This document shows positions 25,539-34,378 of a DNA stretch of 43,972 nt, one piece after another (the stretch's first letter is position 1; each line of letters starts with the position of its first letter). Source of the DNA: Sulfurimonas sp. (GTDB lineage Bacteria > Campylobacterota > Campylobacteria > Campylobacterales > Sulfurimonadaceae). Below the pieces are notes generated by a model that saw nothing but the letters and a program-made list of their open reading frames with translations, did no database searches and had not been told where the DNA came from. A program made the translations under genes and the position numbers. Location of the stretch: NCBI RefSeq assembly GCF_026196735.1, contig NZ_JAPHUF010000017.1:1-43972 (forward strand). Reading direction: 5' to 3'.

Positions 25539-26690
25539 ATGGAGAAAAATAGTCTGTTTAACAAATTGTCTTCTAGATTGGATGAGTTGTCAAATTTACC
25601 GAAACTTGATGATGAGGTATCGATATCAAAGTTGATTGAAGAGAAAGGCTTTTCAAGAAGAGAGTTTATGAGTTGGGCGGGAGCTATGACAGCCATGTTG
25701 ATGCTCCCTGCTAGTTTTACCCCTCTTGTTGCAAAAGCTGCTGAACTAGCAGATAGACTTCCTTTGGTTTGGCTTCATATGGCGGAGTGTACGGGATGCA
25801 GTGAATCACTGCTTAGGTCTGCAACACCGAGCATAGATAGTCTGATATTTGATTATATTTCACTAGAGTATCATGAAACGATTATGGCAGCGGCGGGTTG
25901 GCAGGCTGAACACAATCTTGAACATGCCATGGAAAAATATAAAGGCAGATACATCTTAATGGTTGAAGGCGGTATTCCGCACGCTCAGAGTGATTACTTC
26001 TTAACTATCGGCGCTCACGGTAAAACGGGAGAACAGAGTGCAAGGGAAGCTTCGGAAAATGCTGCGGCTATTTTTGCAATCGGTTCCTGTTCATCTTTTG
26101 GCGGTGTTCAAGCGGCATATCCAAATCCTACAAATGCAACGGCACTTAGCAATGTTACGGACAAACCTGTTATAAATGTACCGGGGTGTCCGCCGAGCGA
26201 GAGCAATATTGTCGGAACGCTGCTTCACTTTATTCTTTACGGAACGCTTCCTGCGCTTGATGTTTTTAACAGACCAAAATGGGCTTACGGACTTAGAATC
26301 CATGACTCTTGTGAGAGAAGAGGCAGATTTGATGCAGGTGAATTTGTAGAGGAGTTTGGAGACGAGGGCGCAAAAGATGGTTACTGTCTTTATAAAGTAG
26401 GCTGTAAAGGACCGTACACTTTTAACAACTGTTCAAAACAGAAGTTCAATCAAGGTACTTCTTGGCCTATTCAGGCAGGACATGGTTGCATGGGTTGTAG
26501 CGAGCCAGATTTCTGGGATAAAATGGGAATTGTTCACGAGCCTCTCGGCGATAGACTTTATCATACGGTCTTTGGCGGTCTTGGTGCAGATGCAACGGCG
26601 GATAAAATCGGTGTTGGAATTTTAACGGTTACTGCAATAGGTATAGCGGCACATGCGGCGATTTCGCTAATTAAAAACCCAAAAGAATAA
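25539..26690 (+). CDS. hydA: [NiFe] uptake hydrogenase small subunit, membrane-bound (group 1)
   Basis: 383 residues from the ATG at 25539, chosen for GGGAG 6 nt upstream; the in-frame ATG at 25491 falls within the operator and -10 region. Twin-arginine signal SRREFMSWAG (R40-R41) with hydrophobic core, so exported folded with HydB. The proximal cluster is intact (ECTGCSESLL), with further Cys in GSCSSFGG, PGCPPSE, the distal-cluster HDSCERRGRF, and YKVGCKGPYTFNNC and HGCMGCSEPDF. A C-terminal membrane anchor (about 355-378, VGILTVTAIGIAAHAAISLI) holds the enzyme to HydC. Oxidises periplasmic H2, passing electrons to cytochrome b and quinone. First gene of hydABCDE-hypF. Confidence 0.96.
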   Translation: MEKNSLFNKLSSRLDELSNLPKLDDEVSISKLIEEKGFSRREFMSWAGAMTAMLMLPASFTPLVAKAAELADRLPLVWLHMAECTGCSESLLRSATPSIDSLIFDYISLEYHETIMAAAGWQAEHNLEHAMEKYKGRYILMVEGGIPHAQSDYFLTIGAHGKTGEQSAREASENAAAIFAIGSCSSFGGVQAAYPNPTNATALSNVTDKPVINVPGCPPSESNIVGTLLHFILYGTLPALDVFNRPKWAYGLRIHDSCERRGRFDAGEFVEEFGDEGAKDGYCLYKVGCKGPYTFNNCSKQKFNQGTSWPIQAGHGCMGCSEPDFWDKMGIVHEPLGDRLYHTVFGGLGADATADKIGVGILTVTAIGIAAHAAISLIKNPKE

Positions 26691-26705
26691 TCAAGGAGTA
26701 TAGAT

Positions 26706-28439
26706 ATGTCAAAAAGAGTAATAGTTGACCCCATAACAAGAATAGAGGGACATTTAAGAGCCGAAGTAATAGTAGGGGATGACGGAGTAGTTCAAGACGC
26801 TTTTGTCTCTTCTACTCTTTGGAGAGGATTAGAAGTAATAGCAAAAGGGAGAGACCCTAGAAATATACCTTTGATGATGCAAAGAATTTGCGGCGTTTGT
26901 ACATATTCGCACTATTTAAAAAGTACGATTGCCGTTGAAGATGCACTCGGAATTAAGATTCCTTATAATGCGGAGCTTGTAAGAACGCTTATGAATGCGG
27001 CTCTGTTTTTACATGACCATGTCGTTCATTTTTATCATCTGCACGGAGTTGACTGGGTCGATATCGTTTCTGCACTCTCAGCTGATGAGGCAAAAGCTAG
27101 TAAATTGGCTTTTAAATATACGGACAATCCTATAGGAACAGGCGAAAATGAGCTTAAAAAAGTAAAAGAAAAAGTGGCAAAATTTGCTAAAAATCCTCAA
27201 GGACTAGGACCCTTTGCAAATGCATACTGGGGGCATAAAACATATAGACTCACGCCTGAGCAAAATCTTATAGCGCTTTCACACTATTTAAAGGCACTTG
27301 AGATTCAAAGAACGGCGGCGCAGATAATGGCAATATTTGGCGGTAAAAATCCACACCCTCAGAGTTTGGCGGTAGGCGGCGTTACATGTGTTATGGATCT
27401 TCTTAATCCCGCTAGAATGGGCGAATATTTAGTGAAGTATCAAATAATAGCAGATTTTGTAAACAACGCTTACTATGCAGATATCGTAATGGCTGCAGAG
27501 ATGTATAAAACAGAGCCTTCGGTTATGAAGCCTATGGGTGTTAAAAACTTTATGGCGCATAAAGAGTTTATGATAGGCAGAGAAGAGTATCTTTTTGATA
27601 GCGGAATCATTATGAACGGAGATTTGAGTAAGGTTTTTGAGATTGATGAAGATAAGATAACGGAAGAAGCTACCCACTCTTGGTATAAAGACGATGCTCC
27701 ACAACACCCATACGAGGGAACTACAAACCCAAACTATACGGGTTTTATAGACGGTCAATCAGTCGGGCCTGACGGCAAAATGACAGATTCTAAGATGATT
27801 AACGAAAAAGAGAAGTACAGCTGGATAAAATCGCCTAGATATAACGGCGAACCTATGGAAGTCGGTCCGTTGGCATCTATACTGGTCGGTTACGCAAAAG
27901 GGAACAAAAAAGTACAAGCAGTTGTAAATGAGTTCTTGGCTAAAACAGGCGTTCCTGCGGCTGCTCTGTTTTCAACCCTGGGAAGAACCGCAGGACGAAT
28001 GCTGCAGGCAAAACTTGTTGCAGATAATGCGCTTGTTGCTTTTAACAATCTGATAGAAAACCTTAAAGTTGATCAAGAGACTTGCGCTACTTATGTAATA
28101 GATAAAGATAAAGAGTATAAAGGCAGAGGCATAGGCGATGTACCACGCGGGATGTTAAGCCACTGGATTAGAATCAAAAACGGCGTTGTCGAAAACTATC
28201 AAGCCGTAGTTCCTTCAACATGGAATGCGGGACCGATGGACTCTAAAGGTGCAAAAGGACCTTACGAGGCGGACTTAATCGGACTAAAGATAGAGGATTT
28301 AACGCAACCGCTTGAGATAATCAGAATCATTCACTCTTATGACCCGTGTATAGCATGTGCAGTACATGTAATGGATACAAAAGGCAAAACGTTAAGCCAG
28401 TATAAAATCGACCCGCTTTACGGCGGATGCACTATTTAA
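26706..28439 (+). CDS. hydB: [NiFe] uptake hydrogenase large subunit, membrane-bound (group 1)
   Basis: 577 residues, standard size. N-terminal ligands RICGVCTYSH and C-terminal DPCIACAVH (546-554), followed by a 23-residue tail (VMDTKGKTLSQYK...) that must be removed after His554 by HydD once nickel is inserted. This contrasts with the tail-less large subunit at 24123-25382. No signal peptide; it is co-exported with HydA by its Tat leader. AAGGAG lies upstream of the ATG; 15 nt follow hydA. Resembles the Wolinella/Helicobacter enzymes (group 1b). Confidence 0.97.
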   Translation: MSKRVIVDPITRIEGHLRAEVIVGDDGVVQDAFVSSTLWRGLEVIAKGRDPRNIPLMMQRICGVCTYSHYLKSTIAVEDALGIKIPYNAELVRTLMNAALFLHDHVVHFYHLHGVDWVDIVSALSADEAKASKLAFKYTDNPIGTGENELKKVKEKVAKFAKNPQGLGPFANAYWGHKTYRLTPEQNLIALSHYLKALEIQRTAAQIMAIFGGKNPHPQSLAVGGVTCVMDLLNPARMGEYLVKYQIIADFVNNAYYADIVMAAEMYKTEPSVMKPMGVKNFMAHKEFMIGREEYLFDSGIIMNGDLSKVFEIDEDKITEEATHSWYKDDAPQHPYEGTTNPNYTGFIDGQSVGPDGKMTDSKMINEKEKYSWIKSPRYNGEPMEVGPLASILVGYAKGNKKVQAVVNEFLAKTGVPAAALFSTLGRTAGRMLQAKLVADNALVAFNNLIENLKVDQETCATYVIDKDKEYKGRGIGDVPRGMLSHWIRIKNGVVENYQAVVPSTWNAGPMDSKGAKGPYEADLIGLKIEDLTQPLEIIRIIHSYDPCIACAVHVMDTKGKTLSQYKIDPLYGGCTI

Positions 28440-28449
28440 GGGAGTCATT

Positions 28450-29163
28450 ATGCAAAGTGTTGATACATTAGAAAAAAATTCTCTTAATCATGCCGATGAA
28501 ACTATTGAGAGAGAGCTAGAGTTTACTTCGTTTTATAGATGGCACCACTGGATTAGGGTGTTTAGTATAATTATATTAACGGTTACGGGGTTTTATCTCT
28601 CTGTTCCTTTTATAATTCCTGCAGTAAATGCAGAGCCGACAAACTTTTTAAATGCAGAGTTTAGAGGTGTACATGAGATATTTGGATTTATTATGATTTC
28701 TATGTTTATAGGAAAGACATACTACTTCTTCTTTTCGGTAAAAGATAAGATTGAAATCAACTCTTTTAAGGATGTTTTGAGCCTTAAAAATTGGCTTAGT
28801 CAGATAGGTTATTATCTGCTTTTAACAAAGCATCCAAAGCTAAGCGGAGCGTACAATGTTATACAGCTTTTGGCTTATTTTGTCTTTTACATTGCTATTA
28901 CAGGTTTGATTATAACAGGGCTTATTCTTTATGTTCATAGTTTTCATCTTGGAATGGGCGGTGTATTGTATGATAGTATGAGAGCCATTGAAGCAATGAT
29001 AGGCGGTCTTGCTGCAGTTAGAGAGCTGCATCATCTTCTTATGTGGGGAGTAATCTTTTTTGTAGTCGGACATGTTTACATGGTAGTTTTTAATGCCGTT
29101 CACGGAAAAGAGGGAACAGTTGATTCTATATTTAGCGGATATAGATGGAAAAGAAAACATTAA
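28450..29163 (+). CDS. hydC: Hydrogenase cytochrome b subunit
   Basis: 237 residues, four membrane spans (about 38-60, 75-95, 140-163, 194-215). Candidate haem ligands: His in RWHHWIR at the start of TM1, HEIFGF in TM2, and HHLLMWG plus GHVYM in the last span, the expected di-haem b pattern. Transfers electrons from HydA to menaquinone. GGGAG precedes the ATG, 10 nt after hydB. Confidence 0.94.
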   Translation: MQSVDTLEKNSLNHADETIERELEFTSFYRWHHWIRVFSIIILTVTGFYLSVPFIIPAVNAEPTNFLNAEFRGVHEIFGFIMISMFIGKTYYFFFSVKDKIEINSFKDVLSLKNWLSQIGYYLLLTKHPKLSGAYNVIQLLAYFVFYIAITGLIITGLILYVHSFHLGMGGVLYDSMRAIEAMIGGLAAVRELHHLLMWGVIFFVVGHVYMVVFNAVHGKEGTVDSIFSGYRWKRKH

Positions 29164-29172
29164 GGGTTTATA

Positions 29173-29718
29173 TTGAAAATTTTAATTCTTGGTATCGGTA
29201 ATATTCTATTTGGAGATGAGGGCATAGGTCCTCATCTTGCAAATTTAATAGATGAAAAGTATGAGTTTGTGTCAAATGAACATGTTGTAGATGTTCTTGA
29301 CGGCGGTACTTTGGCTCAGAGACTTATCCCGATTATCACCGATTATGACAACGTTTTACTTATAGATTGTGTTAACGTAACAGATGGAAAAGTCGGAGAT
29401 GTTTACAGTTTTAACTTTAATGACGTGCCTGATTTTATAACATGGAATGGGAGCGCTCATGAGGTCGAAATGCTGCAAACCCTACAGATGATTGAGATGC
29501 TCGGCGACCTCCCTACCACTAAAATTGTGGGTGTTATCCCGCATGTAATCGGGGAAAACAGTACATTTTCAATGACTGAAGAGGTTTTAAAAGCAAGCTT
29601 AACTATGGAGAGAGTTGTCACAAAACATATAGAAGATTTTGGAGTTAAAGTTCTTATCAGAAAAAAAGTGACCTTGGAAGAGGTCTCAAAATATACATAC
29701 TTAAAAGGCACACAATGA
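29173..29718 (+). CDS. hydD: Hydrogenase maturation endopeptidase
   Basis: 181 residues, HybD/HyaD family. Start TTG at 29173, with AAGGG 7 nt upstream. The N-terminal GIGNILFGDEGIGPHLA contains the family Glu/Asp nickel-binding motif (DEGIG), a second Asp is in VLLIDCVNV, and the His is expected in AHEVEM. Cleaves the HydB C-terminal tail. It is the only such protease in the window, consistent with the cytoplasmic large subunit needing none. Overlaps hydE by 4 nt (ATGA). Confidence 0.92.
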   Translation: MKILILGIGNILFGDEGIGPHLANLIDEKYEFVSNEHVVDVLDGGTLAQRLIPIITDYDNVLLIDCVNVTDGKVGDVYSFNFNDVPDFITWNGSAHEVEMLQTLQMIEMLGDLPTTKIVGVIPHVIGENSTFSMTEEVLKASLTMERVVTKHIEDFGVKVLIRKKVTLEEVSKYTYLKGTQ

Positions 29719-31385
29719 TATTGGAGTTTTCATTTAACTATCTCTCATCATCTTTGATTTATGAAAAAATAATTTTAAATACGCTTGGAATATTTTTCTT
29801 TGAATCAAAAATTATAAAAAGCGCAGATAATCTATTTTTGTATGTAAAATCAGATGATAGCAATGAGTTGGAGAGTTTTGCAAACAGACTCTCACTTGAG
29901 TTGCCTCACTCGATTTTTTTACATGAAACAGATGTCAAAGTCGTAGATGAGATGCCGCAAGAGAGTTCTGTTTTACCTCAATTACAAAAACTTCCTATGG
30001 CATTTTGCCCTAAGTGTTTGCGTGAAGTTATGGATGAGTCAAACGAGAACTATTACAATATTTTTCATGAGTGTGAAGTCTGCGGATACGATGTTCATGG
30101 CGAAAAAAAGAGCTATAAAGATGATTTTGTAAATCTTGCAAAATCAATAAGCAGTGGTTTGGTAGTTGAAGTAAATACGTTTTACGGGAAATATTTCATT
30201 GGTAAATTAGGTAAAAAATGTAATGAGGTTGATTTTGATATTATCAGTTATGATTTAGGTACGATTGCACACTACACAAATGGTACAAACAGCGAAATGG
30301 CGGCACTTGGAGCCATTGAGAAACCTTTTGTAAAGTTAAAAACAAACATCAAATTTAAAATGGATTTTGAAGATGTCGCAGATGAACTTATCCGTTTTAA
30401 ACTCCCTGATGATTTAGTTTTGCATCTTTTACTACATGAGCTTCATAAATTGGGGATTAATCTAATCTTTATTACAAAAGAGAAGCTTCCTTTTGATGTC
30501 AAGTTTGATTTAGCGGAGTATGAAAAAGAGCTAGAGCCTATCGAAGTTGTCGTCGGCGATAATCATATCGCCATAGTAAGAGGAGAAAAAGGTCTGCCAT
30601 ATCAAAATCTAAGTAACAGCAATGATTTAATCCCTCATGTAGGAGCTTTTTTCTCGGTTATAAAAGAGCACTCTTTGTTTGATAACACGGTTGTTGGAGT
30701 AAACATCTCCAAAATGTATCACAATAATATTTTAGTCTATTGTAAAAAATTCGGAACTATAGAGTATCTCTCATTTGCGTTTAAATTTGACTCTGTTAAA
30801 GATGTGTTTGATTCTATCATGAGTTCAAATGAAAGCGGCAAGAAGCTGGTAGAGAACTTTAAAAACAAATTTCCAGAGCATTTTGAGGCAATATCTGCCA
30901 TAACATTTAATGAAGAAGAGTTTAACGTTTACAAACTCTGGGGTATAGTTTCCATAGTTTTAGGTTACTCAAAAGATAAAAATATTTTTGCATCTGCAAA
31001 AGTGCTTGAAGATAGTGCGAGTTCATTTTTTGGAACAAAAGGTCCAAGAATTGACTATAAACTAAAAAGAGTTGACTCTAAGGTTTACTTAGACCCATTG
31101 ATGACGATTAGAACCGCTATGAGTTTCAAGCTGGCGGATGTTGATAGACTTACGCTTAGTTACGGGGTTATTGAGAGTTTTGTGGAGTTTGTCTCAACTC
31201 AATTGGATGAGATAAAAGAGGAGATGAAAAGCGATGCTGTGGTTGTAACGGGTTCACTTTTACAAAATAGACATCTTTTTAGTAAACTTAGCAAAGAAGT
31301 TTCTATAAATCATAAGCTATACTTCAATAAAGAGTTGCCGATAGACGGAAAAAATATTTTATACGGCGGAAATGAATTGTTTTGA
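29715..31385 (+). CDS. hydE: Hydrogenase accessory protein HydE, a reduced HypF paralogue
   Basis: 556 residues. In Helicobacter pylori the hydE product at this locus is needed for hydrogenase activity, but its mechanism is unclear. Comparison with the HypF encoded next shows shared features: one zinc finger at 98-123 (CPKCLREVMDE ... CEVCG) that lines up with the HypF finger CQECLADIKDE ... CTNCG; a YrdC-like strand (SGLVVEVNTFYGKYFIGKL against EGNILAIKGIGGFHII); and a C-terminus at 509-556 (TGSLLQNRHL, YFNKELPIDGKN, GGNELF) aligning with HypF SGGVFQNKTL, YFQQETATNDGG, LGQLYCVF. The second zinc finger and the HxxxH metal motif are not visible, so it is probably not a full carbamoyltransferase. 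Not to be confused with the [FeFe] HydE. Confidence 0.82.
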   Translation: MILEFSFNYLSSSLIYEKIILNTLGIFFFESKIIKSADNLFLYVKSDDSNELESFANRLSLELPHSIFLHETDVKVVDEMPQESSVLPQLQKLPMAFCPKCLREVMDESNENYYNIFHECEVCGYDVHGEKKSYKDDFVNLAKSISSGLVVEVNTFYGKYFIGKLGKKCNEVDFDIISYDLGTIAHYTNGTNSEMAALGAIEKPFVKLKTNIKFKMDFEDVADELIRFKLPDDLVLHLLLHELHKLGINLIFITKEKLPFDVKFDLAEYEKELEPIEVVVGDNHIAIVRGEKGLPYQNLSNSNDLIPHVGAFFSVIKEHSLFDNTVVGVNISKMYHNNILVYCKKFGTIEYLSFAFKFDSVKDVFDSIMSSNESGKKLVENFKNKFPEHFEAISAITFNEEEFNVYKLWGIVSIVLGYSKDKNIFASAKVLEDSASSFFGTKGPRIDYKLKRVDSKVYLDPLMTIRTAMSFKLADVDRLTLSYGVIESFVEFVSTQLDEIKEEMKSDAVVVTGSLLQNRHLFSKLSKEVSINHKLYFNKELPIDGKNILYGGNELF

Positions 31386-33619
31386 AAAGATATAGATATT
31401 TTATAAAAGGACAGGTTCAAGGTGTCGGATTTCGTCCTTTTATATATAAGTCGGCACTCGATTTCAAACTCGCAGGTTTTGTCAAAAACGACATAAACGG
31501 AGTGGAAATTGAAGCAGAAGCACAGCAGAAAGATATAGAGCTTTTTGAAGAGTCGCTCCGCTTCAAACTCCCGCCGCTTGCAAGAATAGACGATATACAA
31601 AAAACAGAGATAGAACCGCTTTTAAAAAAAGGCTTTGCGATTATACAAAGCTCTGATGACTCAAAAACCTCATACAAATCTGCTCTTATTCCTCCCGATA
31701 CTGCTACATGTCAAGAGTGTTTGGCAGATATAAAAGATGAGAAAAACAGAAAATATCATAACTATTTTGCCACAAACTGTACAAACTGCGGACCTAGATA
31801 CTCAATTATAAAAACAGTTCCCTATGACAGAAAAAATACATCCATGCAGAAGTTTAAGATGTGCAGATCGTGCGAAGAAGAGTACAATAATCCCTTAAAC
31901 AGAAGATACCATGCACAGCCGATTTCATGCAACAATTGCGGACCTGCGTTGTCTCTTTTTAGAGGCGATAAAAAAGTAGATATTGCTCAAAAAGAGATTA
32001 TCCAAAAAGTCGCTTCTCTCATAGAAGAGGGAAATATTTTAGCCATAAAAGGCATAGGCGGATTTCATATAATCTGCGATGCAACGAATGATGAGGCGGT
32101 AAAAAAGTTAAGAGAGTTTAAACACAGACCCACAAAACCTTTTGCCATCATGTGCAAAGATTTGGAGCAGATAAAGGCTTTGGCGTATGTAAACGAGAAA
32201 GAAGAACAACTACTGACATGTAAAGAAGCGCCCATCGTCATACTGAAAAAGCTTACATGTCAAAACAATGTCAAAATATCACACTTTTTAGCTCCAAATA
32301 TTGACAGGATAGGCTGCTTTTTGCCTTACACCGCCCTTCATCATCTTCTCTTTGTACATCTGCAAAATCCCATAGTCGCCACAAGCGCAAATCTCGGCGA
32401 CGAGCCTATCATCATAAACGCAGAAAACATTTTTAAAAAGCTTCCTTTTGTTGATTTTACTCTTGATTTTGACAGAGATATTATAAACGGAGTTGACGAC
32501 TCGCTCGTTCAGGTCGTAGAGGGTAAAACGCAGATACTAAGACTCGCTCGCGGATACGCTCCAAAGGTAATAAAACTCCCATTTAAAAGCGAGAAAAAAA
32601 TCTTGGCAGTCGGAGCAAATGCAAAAAATTCCATAGCTTTTGCGATGGACGATAATATTATATTCTCTCCGCATATCGGAGATTTGGACTCTATGGAAGC
32701 TTTTGGATTTTTTGAGAGAACCATCGAGACTTTTAAACGCTTTTACGATTTTGAACCTGACATCATAGTGCATGACAGACATCCAAACTATGAAACGACC
32801 AAATGGGCGAAAAAACAGAACAAAGAGCTTGTAGAAGTACAGCACCATTTGGCACACATCTACGCCTGCAAAGCGGAGTTCGGACTTAGGGGTGATTATC
32901 TTGGATTCAGTTTTGACGGCACGGGTTACGGAGATGAGGGCACACTTTGGGGCGGAGAGGTTTTTGTAGGAGACAAACGCAAATACAGTTTCAAGCCGGT
33001 AAAACTTCTGGGCGGCGAAAAGGCCATAAAAGAGCCGAGACGCGTTGCTCTAAGTATGCTTTTTGACAAACTCTCTTTAGAAGAGGTTTTAAAGCTTGAA
33101 CTAGACCTTGTAAAATCCTTTTTGCTTGTAGAAATTAAAATGCTTCATCAAAGCTACGTAAAAAATCTAAACGCACCAAAAAGCAGCTCAGTGGGAAGAC
33201 TTTTTGATGCCGTTGCTTCATTTTCAGGCATTGCCCAGAGAGTAAGCTATGAGGGCGAGAGCGGACTTTTGTGTGAGAGTTTTTATGACAAGAACATAGA
33301 AAAATGCTTCGACTACACAATAGACAACGGCGTGATAGATATTAAAATAGCAGAGTACATGTTAAAAAATAAGCCGGATAAAAAAGAGCTAAACTCCATG
33401 TTCATAAACACGCTTGTAAAAATCATCGTAGATATCTCAAAAAGAGAAAAACTTGAAGTGATTTTAAGCGGCGGAGTTTTTCAAAACAAAACTCTGCTTG
33501 AGCTTACATGTCAAGAGTTGAAACAAGAGAAAATCAAATACTACTTTCAGCAAGAAACGGCTACCAATGACGGCGGAATTGCTTTGGGGCAGCTTTATTG
33601 TGTTTTTCAAAAAGAGTAA
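31382..33619 (+). CDS. hypF: Carbamoyltransferase HypF
   Basis: 745 residues, full length. Acylphosphatase domain (1-90, QGVGFRPFIYKSA), two zinc fingers (about 108-190: CQECLADIKDE, CTNCG; CRSCEEEYNNP, CNNCG), YrdC domain (about 205-390, KRPTKPFAIM-like HRPTKPFAIMCKD) and Kae1-like carbamoyltransferase domain (about 400-745) with VQHHLAHIYA and SGGVFQNKTL. Makes the thiocarbamate on HypE from carbamoyl phosphate. Start TTG at 31382, overlapping the hydE stop by 4 nt. Last gene of the hyd transcript. Confidence 0.95.
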   Translation: MKRYRYFIKGQVQGVGFRPFIYKSALDFKLAGFVKNDINGVEIEAEAQQKDIELFEESLRFKLPPLARIDDIQKTEIEPLLKKGFAIIQSSDDSKTSYKSALIPPDTATCQECLADIKDEKNRKYHNYFATNCTNCGPRYSIIKTVPYDRKNTSMQKFKMCRSCEEEYNNPLNRRYHAQPISCNNCGPALSLFRGDKKVDIAQKEIIQKVASLIEEGNILAIKGIGGFHIICDATNDEAVKKLREFKHRPTKPFAIMCKDLEQIKALAYVNEKEEQLLTCKEAPIVILKKLTCQNNVKISHFLAPNIDRIGCFLPYTALHHLLFVHLQNPIVATSANLGDEPIIINAENIFKKLPFVDFTLDFDRDIINGVDDSLVQVVEGKTQILRLARGYAPKVIKLPFKSEKKILAVGANAKNSIAFAMDDNIIFSPHIGDLDSMEAFGFFERTIETFKRFYDFEPDIIVHDRHPNYETTKWAKKQNKELVEVQHHLAHIYACKAEFGLRGDYLGFSFDGTGYGDEGTLWGGEVFVGDKRKYSFKPVKLLGGEKAIKEPRRVALSMLFDKLSLEEVLKLELDLVKSFLLVEIKMLHQSYVKNLNAPKSSSVGRLFDAVASFSGIAQRVSYEGESGLLCESFYDKNIEKCFDYTIDNGVIDIKIAEYMLKNKPDKKELNSMFINTLVKIIVDISKREKLEVILSGGVFQNKTLLELTCQELKQEKIKYYFQQETATNDGGIALGQLYCVFQKE

Positions 33620-33660
33620 TAATAAAATATAAAATTTATTTTAAATTTATTTAAAAAATA

Positions 33661-33666
33661 TATAAT
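33661..33666 (+). promoter_or_regulatory. Putative -10 box of the nickel permease/hyp operon
   Basis: TATAAT directly upstream of the palindrome, 33 bp before the ATG at 33699. The upstream 40 bp are an A/T tract with the repeated AAATTTATTT, which may act as an UP-like element. Confidence 0.5.
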
Positions 33667-33667
33667 A

Positions 33668-33681
33668 TGAATACCTATTCA
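33668..33681 (+). promoter_or_regulatory. TGAAT-N4-ATTCA palindrome (putative TetR operator) at the permease/hyp promoter
   Basis: TGAAT-ACCT-ATTCA, with TGAATA/TATTCA arms. It begins one base after the TATAAT box and covers the expected transcription start. The arms and spacing match the palindrome at 25488-25501, which sits at the other hydrogenase promoter. Confidence 0.6.
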
Positions 33682-33698
33682 GTCTAAGAGGAGAGCGT

Positions 33699-34340
33699 AT
33701 GGAAAATGTCGGATTGTTGCTTATTTTTTGGTACGGGGTATTGCATGCTTTTGGACCTGACCATCTTACGGCTATTGCAGATTTTTCAATCGGTAAAAAC
33801 AAAAAGAAAACTATGCTCATTACTACTCTTTTTGCGCTCGGACACGGATTGTCTCTTTTTGTATTTGCAAAAATATTAGAGAGTTATCATGTAAGCGAGG
33901 CTATTTTAGGATACGGAGACCTTATCTCCTCATTGGTGATTCTAAGCATCGGTATATATCTTTTGTTTATGGTTTTTACAGATAGAATAGGTTTAAAAAA
34001 ACATACGCATGACGGCAGAGAGCATCTTCATGTGTTTTTTGGAAAAGAGCATACTCATGACAGCAGGGACACCGCTTCCGCATTTACCATAGGAGCATTG
34101 ATGGGCATAGGCGGAGTTCGCGGAATGCTTATAACGCTTGGAGTAATTGAGGGACAGAGTGTTGATTTTGTAATGGTTTTGGCTTTTACACTTGGAGTTA
34201 TGAGTATATTTGTAGGTTTCGGGTTAGTCATACTCTATATTAATAAAAATCTACTAAACTCAAAACAGAACTTAAGAAGAGTTTTTGCAACTGCCGGAGT
34301 CGTCTCCGTTGTCGTCGGCTCTAACATGCTAGTCGGATAA
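33699..34340 (+). CDS. NicO-type nickel/cobalt permease
   Basis: 213 residues with about six membrane spans. The N-terminal HAFGPDHLTAIADFSIG carries the HxxxxDH nickel-binding motif of nickel/cobalt permeases, and GHGLSLFVFA follows in TM2. A His-rich cytoplasmic or loop segment (about 104-126: KKHTHDGREHLHVFFGKEHTHD) separates the two halves. C-terminal half: GALMGIGGVRGMLITLG. GAGGAG lies upstream of the ATG. Leads directly into hypB, so nickel supply for hydrogenase is the likely task; a sulfite or metal efflux role is less likely. Family-level call. Confidence 0.8.
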   Translation: MENVGLLLIFWYGVLHAFGPDHLTAIADFSIGKNKKKTMLITTLFALGHGLSLFVFAKILESYHVSEAILGYGDLISSLVILSIGIYLLFMVFTDRIGLKKHTHDGREHLHVFFGKEHTHDSRDTASAFTIGALMGIGGVRGMLITLGVIEGQSVDFVMVLAFTLGVMSIFVGFGLVILYINKNLLNSKQNLRRVFATAGVVSVVVGSNMLVG

Positions 34341-34378
34341 AAAAATAGAAAGAAAGAAATAAAATTAAGGATATAAAT

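Noticed and set aside
29715-31385. HydE as a decayed hypF pseudogene
   Set aside because: The frame is intact over 556 codons, has coupled starts at both ends, and hydE homologues with a required function are known in this phylum.
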